Source of the DNA: Lachnospiraceae bacterium UBA7784
Lineage (GTDB): Bacteria > Bacillota > Clostridia > Lachnospirales > Lachnospiraceae
Assembly: GCA_002480925.1 (NCBI GenBank)
Contig: DLDA01000001.1
Span: 1 to 18,623 of the forward strand
Length of the DNA: 18,623 nucleotides
Reading direction: 5' to 3'
Shown: positions 1 through 4,825 of the stretch, piece by piece
How positions within the stretch are numbered: position 1 is the first letter of the stretch
How the letters are laid out: each line of letters starts with the position of its first letter
Notes under the pieces: model-generated
Told to the model about the DNA's origin: nothing
Database searches by the model: none
What the model saw: only the letters and a program-made list of their open reading frames with translations
Position numbers and translations under genes: made by a program

Positions 1-415
1 AGATCACATAGGTCTCCGGGAGCATGGTAAAATCCTCGCTTGGCTTCAGGCTGTGAGAATCAAGGATACTGGAATGATAGCGGGCTCTCTTGGGATTGGC
101 TCCACTGTCCGAGCGCTGGATCTCTACATTCATCTGTGTGCCGTCATCCTCAACCGCAAGCACATCCAGATAGAGGTCCCTGCCAACAAGGTTCTTGAAA
201 TTCCGCTGTGTACGCACCTGCTTTACAAAAACCTGTCTGCCAAGTATGATTCTAAGCAGCAGCTCCGTCACTGGTATGTTGTCATCAAAGCAGACATTCA
301 TGAAATCGTCATCTATCAGGCGAAATCCCCTGATCCGCTCCAGATCCTTCTGATGCTCGCGCTCCAGGCGCTCCCTGTCCCTTTCTGCTACAGGCAAAAT
401 CTCTTTCTCGTTCAT
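1..415 (-). CDS. Rpn-family PD-(D/E)XK nuclease / putative transposase, N-terminal part (runs off window start)
   Basis: Reading the minus strand from ATG at 415 gives 138 codons open to the window edge. The protein begins MNEKEILPVAERDRERLE and contains FMNVCFDDNIPVTELLLRII, then GRDLYLDVLAVEDDGTQMNV followed by EIQR and a stretch starting RARYHSSILDS. This order (helical start, R-x-L-x-L-D-V, then V-E-I-Q) is what I know from the Rpn / PDDEXK_2 family, which are DNA endonucleases linked to RecA-independent recombination and often annotated as transposases. The Asp of LDV and the Glu of VEIQ would be metal-binding active-site residues. An AAAGGAG ribosome binding site (420-426) sits a few bases before the ATG. 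Family members are usually about 300 residues, so more than half lies outside the window and I cannot tell whether the gene is intact. An in-frame ATG six to seven codons upstream exists but is less well placed relative to the ribosome binding site. Confidence 0.85.
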   Translation of the reverse strand, partial: MNEKEILPVAERDRERLEREHQKDLERIRGFRLIDDDFMNVCFDDNIPVTELLLRIILGRQVFVKQVRTQRNFKNLVGRDLYLDVLAVEDDGTQMNVEIQRSDSGANPKRARYHSSILDSHSLKPSEDFTMLPETYVI

Positions 416-521
416 AATTCTCCTTTCCTTGCACATATGGCGACAAAAGGAGTATACCTGTGGCGTCTTCGCTTCTGTTTATCATACTCTCCTCTGTCTC
501 CTGTAAATTGTTACTGGTAAT

Positions 522-550
522 ATTTTATCATGGATCTGATGGATTTGCAA
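522..550 (-). promoter_or_regulatory. Candidate sigma-A promoter for the Rpn-like nuclease
   Basis: On the minus strand, TTGCAA (550-545) is followed after 17 bp by TAAAAT (527-522), a good match to a vegetative promoter. Transcription would start near 515, giving an untranslated leader of about 100 bases before the ATG at 415. The leader has no other obvious structure. Confidence 0.5.
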
Positions 551-578
551 GCTTTTTCGAACGTATGAACAGGTGGGG

Positions 579-606
579 GAGGTCAGAGGTGTGAGGTCAG
601 AGGTGC
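579..606. repeat. Two tandem copies of a 14-bp unit
   Basis: GAGGTCAGAGGTGT (579-592) is followed directly by GAGGTCAGAGGTGC (593-606), differing only in the last base, and then by another GAGG. It sits just upstream of the nuclease promoter and opens the larger repetitive stretch to its right. No gene is visible on it. Confidence 0.85.
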
Positions 607-909
607 GAGGCCGAAAGCTTGTAGGCGAGAGCAAGCCAAAAGCGCAGCTCAAGCCACAAGCGAGGCCGCTGTCTGAGGCCGAAAGCATAGAGATGAAGAC
701 GAGCGATAGCGAAGTCTGAATCCTATGCGAGGTCGTTCTGTGAGATTAGCGAAAGCAAGCCGTAGGCGAAGTTTGAGCTTAGCGAGCAGAACTTCATTAT
801 TATCAAGAACGAGTCGAAGACGAAGTTCGAGCTTAACGAAGACAGCTTCCTTGTTAATGAGAGCAAGCCGAAGGTGAAGCTCGAATTTAGCGAAAAGAAC
901 TTCCCTATC
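607..909. repeat. Degenerate repeat array; last part is three 54-bp units
   Basis: This gene-free stretch is made of related purine-rich pieces such as GCGAAAGCAAGCC and GAAGTTCGAGCTTA. The clearest part runs from about 748 to 909: the anchor GAAGTTTGAGCTT starts at 768, GAAGTTCGAGCTT at 822 and GAAGCTCGAATTT at 876, an exact 54-bp period. Further left the copies are poorer and the spacing changes: GAGGCCGAAAGC occurs at 607 and 675, 68 bp apart. Because 54 is a multiple of three, the units read in one frame as related peptides (for example KFELSEQNF, KFELNEDSF, KLEFSEKNF), but a TAG at 763 and a lack of any start codon with a ribosome binding site argue against a current gene. It may be a dispersed intergenic repeat or the remains of a repeat protein. 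Confidence 0.75.
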
Positions 910-967
910 CCACCTCTTTTATCTTACGACCACTCAGGATCAGAAATATCTAAAGAAAGGACAGATC

Positions 968-1636
968 ATGGCAGCAGAACAGAAATCAAGACAGACAAAA
1001 CAGTTCGGTTACATCAGGGTAAGCACCGCGACCCAGGCGATCAAGGGCAACAGCCTCGCTGAACAGCAGGCGCAGCTTATGGAGCACGGAGTAAAGAAGA
1101 GAAATATCTACCGCGATGTCTATACTGGAGCGACGACAGACAGGCCCCAGCTCAAGAGGCTGATAAAGAGGCTTCAGGAGGGAGATACTCTTATAGTGAC
1201 CAAGCTGGACCGGATCTCAAGGTCGGTATCGGACGGCGCAGTGCTGATCCAGAGCCTTATAGACAGGGGAATAAGGATAAAGATCCTTTCGATGGGCGAT
1301 ATGGCAATGGACAATACGCCTGCCGGCAAGCTGATCGTGCACATTTTCCTGTCCTTTGCAGAATTCGAACGTGATATGATAATACAGAGGACGAGAGAGG
1401 GTCGGCTTGCCTCGGGACATCTGGGAGGGCGTCCGAGGATCCCTGAGGAAAAGATCAGTCATGCGCTTGTACTTTTAGAGACAAAATCCTACAGACAGGT
1501 GGCCAGAGAGACCGGAATTTCTAAAAGTACATTGCTTAGAGCAAGGAGAAGAATGAGGGGAATATCCGACAGAGGGCCTGATCAGGAGAAAACGGCGAAT
1601 TTGGGTAGCACAAATAAAGGTGCCACAGGAAACTAA
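968..1636 (+). CDS. Small serine recombinase (resolvase/invertase family)
   Basis: A 222-residue site-specific recombinase. The N-terminal catalytic domain has YIRVSTATQ with the nucleophile Ser at residue 19, then the family signatures KLDRISRSV, a stretch ending in SFAEFERDMIIQRTREG, and the linker GGRPR. A C-terminal helix-turn-helix (about residues 170-195, SYRQVARETGISKSTLLRAR) would bind the crossover site. Length and order are those of Tn3-type resolvases and Hin/Gin-type invertases, not of IS607 (helix-turn-helix first) or large integrases. The ATG is preceded by AAAGG (956-960) at 7 bp. The next gene on the same strand is a pilin whose leader and N-terminal coding DNA recur in inverted orientation 2.3 kb away, so acting as an invertase on that locus is possible but unproven. 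It could equally be the remnant of a lost transposon. All visible catalytic motifs are intact. Confidence 0.92.
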   Translation: MAAEQKSRQTKQFGYIRVSTATQAIKGNSLAEQQAQLMEHGVKKRNIYRDVYTGATTDRPQLKRLIKRLQEGDTLIVTKLDRISRSVSDGAVLIQSLIDRGIRIKILSMGDMAMDNTPAGKLIVHIFLSFAEFERDMIIQRTREGRLASGHLGGRPRIPEEKISHALVLLETKSYRQVARETGISKSTLLRARRRMRGISDRGPDQEKTANLGSTNKGATGN

Positions 1637-1676
1637 AAATATTATTTCGGTACACATGCGTTTGCAATACGCGATA

Positions 1677-1714
1677 CTAAAACGTTTTAGAGATTGTACT
1701 GGAAACTATACAAT
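1677..1714. promoter_or_regulatory. 14-bp perfect palindrome and adjacent inverted repeat upstream of the pilin promoter
   Basis: CTAAAACGTTTTAG (1677-1690) is a perfect palindrome without a loop, of the AAAACGTTTT type often used by LacI-family repressors. Right after it, ATTGTA (1693-1698) and TACAAT (1709-1714) form a second dyad with a 10-bp spacer. A weaker dyad, GCGT/ACGC, spans 1658-1672. These lie between the recombinase stop and the pilin promoter and could be an operator or the recombinase's binding site. The sequence alone does not decide. Confidence 0.4.
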
Positions 1715-1731
1715 ATTTTCTAAAAATCCTA

Positions 1732-1760
1732 TTAACAAATCGATTGTTTTGTGTTAATAT
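1732..1760 (+). promoter_or_regulatory. Candidate sigma-A promoter for the first pilin
   Basis: TTAACA (1732-1737) and TAATAT (1755-1760) are 17 bp apart. The start of transcription would fall near 1767, leaving a long 5' leader of nearly 200 bases before the pilin ATG at 1964. Confidence 0.55.
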
Positions 1761-1766
1761 TTTGTT

Positions 1767-1963
1767 TAGAAATTCTTCACGAATATTTCAGGGAAGAAGT
1801 AAGACGACGATGAGAGTGTTCCAGGGGACGCGCACATCGCTGACCCACAGCAGGGAACCTGCCGTGGGACTCCACTTAACTGATAGTGGGGGTAACTATT
1901 GGTTCTGTATCCAAATCTCAAGAGATGCGGATACGGGTGTTCAGTGAAAAGGAGAAAATGCAA
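1767..1963 (+). promoter_or_regulatory. Long structured 5' leader of the first pilin gene
   Basis: Three consecutive hairpins can be drawn. The first is very strong: CCCAC-a-GCAGG, loop GAA, CCTGC-c-GTGGG (1844-1868). The second is CTCCACT with AGTGGGG around an 8-base loop (1870-1891, one G-T pair). The third is GTATCC-aa-ATCTC, loop AA, GAGAT-gc-GGATAC (1907-1934), ending 14 bases before the ribosome binding site AAGGAG (1949-1954). I compared it by eye with c-di-GMP-I, c-di-GMP-II, THF and cobalamin riboswitches and did not recognise any of them. The third hairpin and everything after it is nearly identical in the leader of the second pilin, while the first two hairpins are not shared. Post-transcriptional control of pilin synthesis is an inference. 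Confidence 0.5.
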
Positions 1964-2098
1964 ATGAACACAAAGGTAGCAAAGAAGAACAACAAGGGCT
2001 TCACTCTTATCGAGCTCATCGTAGTAATCGCAATCATCGCAGTACTCGCTGCAATCCTTGCACCACAGTATCTGAGGTATGTGGAGAAGTCGAGGGTA
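1917..2098 (+). repeat. Left arm of a 182-bp inverted repeat (pilin leader plus N-terminal codons)
   Basis: This segment recurs in reverse complement at 4277-4457. In the 135-bp coding part there are only four substitutions, two of them silent, plus a short difference between the ribosome binding site and the ATG. Similarity starts in the leader at CTCAAGAGATGCGG and stops abruptly after codon 45 (GTCGAGGGTA), where the two pilins diverge. The conservation covers non-coding bases and synonymous positions, so it reflects recent duplication or gene conversion and not only protein selection. Confidence 0.92.
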
Positions 2099-2491
2099 TC
2101 AGTTGATTGCCAGTCAGCTGCAGAAATCCTGAATGCTTCCAGAACAGCATGTGCTGACGAATCCGTTTATGATATTCTCAATGATAAAGATAATAAAGTT
2201 GTATGGTCTGCAGATGGAAAGATTACGGTATCTGGGACAAAAGATACAGCGCCAAATACTGGAAAGCTCGCTGAAGAGGTCAGGACAACAGTAACTGGTA
2301 AGTCAGGTGCAGATTCTGTAGTTGCTAGAAAATCAAAGACCTTATCAGAGGGAGATTTTACTGTTACAATCACTCCTGATACTGCAAACGGAACGGTTAC
2401 TGTGGGTGGAAAATGGAGCAATTTAAAAGCAGGCGTTGTTGCAAGTGAATTAGACAGAAAGTCAACCGGTGTTAAGTCATCTTCAAAATAA
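1964..2491 (+). CDS. Type IV prepilin (PilA-like major or minor pilin), copy 1
   Basis: A 175-residue prepilin. The leader peptide MNTKVAKKNNKG is followed by FTLIELIVVIAIIAVLAAIL, the classic class III signal cleaved by prepilin peptidase between Gly12 and Phe13, with Glu at mature position 5. The hydrophobic helix ends near residue 35 and is followed by APQYLRYVEKSR, then a variable soluble domain with a Ser/Thr/Lys-rich end. Two Cys (in VDCQS and TACAD) lie near the helix and could form a disulfide. I chose the ATG at 1964: AAGGAG (1949-1954) is 9 bp upstream, and the start matches the other copy. The ATG at 1958 is too close to the ribosome binding site. The soluble domain shows the same layout as copy 2 (SK, then a beta strand, then P-D, ending in a G-x-W) but little sequence identity. 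Pilus assembly genes are not in the window. Confidence 0.93.
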   Translation: MNTKVAKKNNKGFTLIELIVVIAIIAVLAAILAPQYLRYVEKSRVSVDCQSAAEILNASRTACADESVYDILNDKDNKVVWSADGKITVSGTKDTAPNTGKLAEEVRTTVTGKSGADSVVARKSKTLSEGDFTVTITPDTANGTVTVGGKWSNLKAGVVASELDRKSTGVKSSSK

Positions 2492-2525
2492 TAATGATGA
2501 CATGCCAAATTAATTCGAGCTTATC

Positions 2526-2554
2526 TCATCCCCGTCCCCTGGCGGGGATGATTT
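2526..2554 (+). terminator. Hairpin after pilin 1; identical 28-bp copy lies inverted after pilin 2
   Basis: TCATCCCC (2526-2533) pairs with GGGGATGA (2544-2551) around a 10-base loop, 34 bp after the pilin stop. It is followed only by TTTAAAT, so it is a weak intrinsic terminator. The 28 bases 2527-2554 recur exactly, in reverse complement, at 3861-3888. An exact match over a non-coding stretch of that length, shaped as an imperfect dyad, also fits a recombination site. Confidence 0.6.
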
Positions 2555-2605
2555 AAATATCAGTACTTTACAAAATGGATAGCAGGCAAGCGTAATATAA
2601 TGCCA

Positions 2606-3268
2606 TTATAGCATTTGGTAAGTAAGCTTTTTATTGTTTATGCAATCAAATCTTATAAGAAACGGTGAATCCTGATCATATGATTGTTTATCAAAGTCCC
2701 ACTCACACAGAAACACTACTTTGAATGGAGATTCTAATATACTATTCATGAATCGATCGTAGCATCCATTTACAATTCCAGAAGATAGTAATTCTTTTAA
2801 ACAATTTGATTCATCTTGTGTTATGAAAATGAATAGGTAGGTGTTACTAGGATGTTTAGATGCCTTATCATCTATTCTATGAAGTATTTTATCTGTAGAA
2901 TGCTCAATGATTGGAAAATCACAATTGAACTCTGTTTTATCAGTTCCAAAAAACTTTTTCACTCTTTTTTGTGCTAATTTATAATTTTCGGGATTATTGC
3001 GAGCGGCAGCTGGATCTTTCAAAATTTTTTGATCCGAATTAATCTGCATGATTTTTTTTAACTTCTCCTTAATGCTCTTTTTATGAAAATCATTTGGCTC
3101 AACAACAATATGATTATTGTGTTTTGTATGGGTAACTTCTAAAAAAACATCATCTGCAAATTGCCAGTCAGGCATACAATCCCTAGAATTATCATCATGA
3201 TAATTCTCATTAAAAGTGTAGCCTTTAATTTCAAGAATTTTCTTCGCCTCTTCTTCACCGTTTTTCAT
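2606..3268 (-). CDS. Hypothetical protein, possibly PD-(D/E)XK nuclease-like
   Basis: A 220-residue soluble protein I do not recognise. It begins MKNGEEEAKKILEIKGYTF and has MPDWQFADDVFLEVTHTKH at about residues 32-50: Pro-Asp, ten residues, then Glu-Val-Thr after a hydrophobic strand. This resembles the PD-Xn-(D/E)XK core of restriction-like nucleases, with Thr in place of the usual Lys, so activity is doubtful. No signal peptide or membrane segment is seen. Later parts are rich in Lys and Asn, with hydrophobic strands (TYLFIFIT, FKVVFLCEW). AAGGAG lies just upstream of the ATG at 3268. It follows the 108-residue gene after 48 bp on the same strand and is probably cotranscribed with it. Base composition is markedly more AT-rich than the flanking genes, suggesting separate acquisition. 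Real gene: likely. Function: unknown. Confidence 0.7.
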   Translation of the reverse strand: MKNGEEEAKKILEIKGYTFNENYHDDNSRDCMPDWQFADDVFLEVTHTKHNNHIVVEPNDFHKKSIKEKLKKIMQINSDQKILKDPAAARNNPENYKLAQKRVKKFFGTDKTEFNCDFPIIEHSTDKILHRIDDKASKHPSNTYLFIFITQDESNCLKELLSSGIVNGCYDRFMNSILESPFKVVFLCEWDFDKQSYDQDSPFLIRFDCINNKKLTYQML

Positions 3269-3316
3269 AAATAAAGCTCCTTGTTTTGTTATTTTTAAGA
3301 GATTTTGAACCGACTA

Positions 3317-3643
3317 CTATATGTTATATGGCTTAATTTCTTCTACATAGCCATTTCTACAATAAATATCTACTTTTCTTACTCCACTATAAACGCGATA
3401 ACTTATACCGTTTGCATGTGTCCCCGTACTTGATGCGTTTATTCGCCATTCATATTTCTTCCTGTTGTTTTTTAAAGAACTTATACTGCACTTTCTGCCC
3501 ATTATTGAAAGCATCTGCATCTCAGACATTCCTATTTCCACTTCGGTATATCTTCGAAGTTTACCAATTACTTTCGTCCTATAAGCTACAGCAGATGCTA
3601 CAGTTACAGCTATAATAATTAAATAAATCAAGATATACATCAT
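3317..3643 (-). CDS. Small membrane-anchored protein with BamE/SmpA-like domain
   Basis: A 108-residue protein with one N-terminal membrane segment (MMYILIYLIIIAVTVASAVA), then Tyr-Arg-Thr-Lys and a short globular domain. The domain pattern EIGMSEMQMLSIMG, a basic loop KNNRKKYEWRI and a final VDIYCRNGYVEEIKPY matches the general layout of SmpA/BamE-like folds (two helices, then a sheet, with I-G-M-S...G near the start and a W-x-I strand), which in Gram-positives occur in small lipoprotein-like or anchored proteins of unknown role. The match is from memory and not strong. AAAGGAT precedes the ATG at about 11 bp. The gene is AT-rich like its downstream neighbour. Upstream to 3860 is about 220 bp of AT-rich sequence in which I see no gene. 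Confidence 0.65.
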   Translation of the reverse strand: MMYILIYLIIIAVTVASAVAYRTKVIGKLRRYTEVEIGMSEMQMLSIMGRKCSISSLKNNRKKYEWRINASSTGTHANGISYRVYSGVRKVDIYCRNGYVEEIKPYNI

Positions 3644-3860
3644 AATATTCTTTATCCTTTACTTACATTTTGTTAATCCGCATCTAAATGGACCTTGTTA
3701 ATATATAAAAACAAATAAAAGTATCCATCGTTGATAATGAAAACCATTGTAATATATAATCGCACAACCGTAGGATACTGCTATGATTGCTATCTGTCAA
3801 GATATAACATTTATGAAGAGAGCGACAAAGTTAAGCAATGATGTTAAATCAAAAGAATGA

Positions 3861-3890
3861 AAATCATCCCCGCCAGGGGACGGGGATGAT
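3861..3890 (-). terminator. Hairpin after pilin 2; inverted exact copy of the one after pilin 1
   Basis: On the minus strand ATCATCCCC (3890-3882) pairs with GGGGATGAT (3871-3863), followed by TTTTCATTC, a moderate intrinsic terminator 23 bp after the pilin stop. The loop holds CGTCCCCTGG. Bases 3861-3888 are the reverse complement of 2527-2554 with no mismatch, so the two hairpins bracket the AT-rich two-gene module as inverted repeats. Confidence 0.65.
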
Positions 3891-3913
3891 AGATAAACTG
3901 CATTCTATGCTTT

Positions 3914-4411
3914 TTAATTCTGTTGCTGTTGTGCCTGTGAGCCCCAAGCACCAGTAACACCGATTGAATCGGTATTAGCATCCGGTTTTATTTTTACAGT
4001 ATATGTTTGGCTAGCATATTTCTTTGACTTAGGTCCAGAAACCTTCTCACCATTCAGATTGGTCTTTAATTCCTTTACAAAAGCATTTGACTCATTATTT
4101 GCAACTGATATAGTTGCATTAACTGCACCGATTGCGTCATTTCCGTATTTTATTCCGTCTGTTTTATTCCATGTAACTGATGACTCTGTTGTACCTACTG
4201 CCTGAGCAGCAGCTTCATCTGCAAGGGATGTTTTTACTGCATTCCTAAGCTCTTCAGCATACTGTTCATCAGAGCTTACCCTCGACTTCTCCACATACCT
4301 CAGATACTGTGGAGCAAGGATTGTAGCGAGTACTGCGATGATGGCGATTACTAAGATGAGCTCGATAAGAGTGAAGCCCTTGTTGTTCTTCTTTGCTACC
4401 TTTGTGTTCAT
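3914..4411 (-). CDS. Type IV prepilin (PilA-like major or minor pilin), copy 2
   Basis: A 165-residue prepilin with the same leader peptide MNTKVAKKNNKG as copy 1, cleavage expected before Phe13, and FTLIELILVIAIIAVLATIL as the hydrophobic helix (Glu at mature position 5). The first 45 residues differ from copy 1 only at two positions (V/L and A/T). After EKSRVS the soluble domain diverges: it has no Cys and ends in a Gln-rich tail (GSQAQQQQN). The late stretch YTVKIKPDANTDSIGVTGAW corresponds to FTVTITPDTANGTVTVGGKW in copy 1. The start is fixed by AAAAGGAG (4427-4420) 8 bp before the ATG. It is transcribed toward copy 1. The two may be alternative subunits, or major and minor pilins of one pilus; the sequence does not decide. 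Confidence 0.93.
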   Translation of the reverse strand: MNTKVAKKNNKGFTLIELILVIAIIAVLATILAPQYLRYVEKSRVSSDEQYAEELRNAVKTSLADEAAAQAVGTTESSVTWNKTDGIKYGNDAIGAVNATISVANNESNAFVKELKTNLNGEKVSGPKSKKYASQTYTVKIKPDANTDSIGVTGAWGSQAQQQQN

Positions 4412-4457
4412 TAGCTTTTCTCCTTTTCACTGAACACCCGTATCCGCATCTCTTGAG
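4277..4457 (-). repeat. Right arm of the 182-bp inverted repeat
   Basis: This is the reverse-complement partner of 1917-2098, covering the distal part of the second pilin's leader, its ribosome binding site and its first 45 codons. The spacer between the arms is about 2.2 kb and holds both pilin C-terminal regions, both hairpins and two other genes. Confidence 0.92.
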
Positions 4458-4574
4458 TTAGGATATAGCCGGGGCTAAGCCATGACCCAGCTTATCCGCT
4501 CATCCTGCGCTGATAATGAATGACATTGCCTAGAAACAGTCCTGACAGCATAGTATCTGCTCTTCTTATGGCAA
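4412..4574 (-). promoter_or_regulatory. Leader and possible promoter of the second pilin
   Basis: On the minus strand TTGCCA (4574-4569) and TATGCT (4552-4547) are 16 bp apart, a modest promoter match. The leader then carries a hairpin AGCTGG ... CCGGCT (4492-4467) with an inner GGC-tta-GCC stem. Next come TATCC and GGATA around CTCaaGAG (4465-4441), the part shared with pilin 1. A second GGATA (4497-4493) upstream could pair with the same TATCC, so two exclusive folds are possible. Confidence 0.35.
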
Positions 4575-4640
4575 GAGATTATGACTAAAACTGAAGCTTT
4601 TATTTATCCTTAAATATAACTAGCCAATCCCGTTTTTTGC

Positions 4641-4649
4641 TGTTATAAT
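4641..4649 (+). promoter_or_regulatory. Extended -10 promoter candidate for sbcDC, within the 4412-4825 intergenic region
   Basis: TGTTATAAT (4641-4649) is a perfect extended -10 element (TG-n-TATAAT); no good -35 is seen. It would give a leader of about 170 bases to the sbcD start. That leader contains a hairpin AAGCC/GGCTT with inner AGG/CCT (4752-4775) lacking a U-tract. Besides the pilin 2 leader, this 414-bp gap holds a 9-bp inverted repeat (TAGTATCTG at 4551, CAGATACTA at 4671). I see no gene in it. Confidence 0.45.
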
Positions 4650-4825
4650 TGGTTTTAAATGACCTGGCACCAGATACTATCAGGGGATGATTGATCTTAA
4701 TACTATAAACAGAGGATCAGTCTGTCTACTATAAAGGAAGTTCTGCTTGCTAAGCCAAGGCTGCGCCTAGGGCTTGCCTGGGTATGACAGGGGACGGATT
4801 TTTGTGAGGAGAAAGAGAAAAGTCT

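Noticed and set aside
308..485. Minus-strand small open frame upstream of and overlapping the nuclease start
   Set aside because: It has an ATG after a GAGGAG, but the protein is low-complexity out-of-frame translation of the nuclease gene in its second half. A leader peptide cannot be supported.
53..520. Forward open frame of 155 codons
   Set aside because: It is antisense to the Rpn-like nuclease, has no recognisable motif, and lacks a ribosome binding site; the reverse frame has clear family motifs.
579..909. CRISPR array
   Set aside because: The units are adjacent and degenerate with no constant repeat plus unique spacer pattern, and there are no cas genes.
874..1062. Forward open frame from the repeat array into the recombinase
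   Set aside because: It is the end of the repeat frame running into the recombinase gene in another frame, with no ribosome binding site.
1886..1963. Upstream start for pilin 1
   Set aside because: A start at 1886 would lie inside the structured leader and add a non-pilin sequence before the prepilin signal. The 1958 ATG is only 3 bp from the ribosome binding site.
1767..1963. c-di-GMP, THF or cobalamin riboswitch
   Set aside because: The conserved bases of these classes that I know are not present. I kept it as an unassigned structured leader.
968..4457. Complete transposon or integrated element with defined ends
   Set aside because: I found no terminal repeats with target duplications, no attachment site pair, and no tRNA gene.
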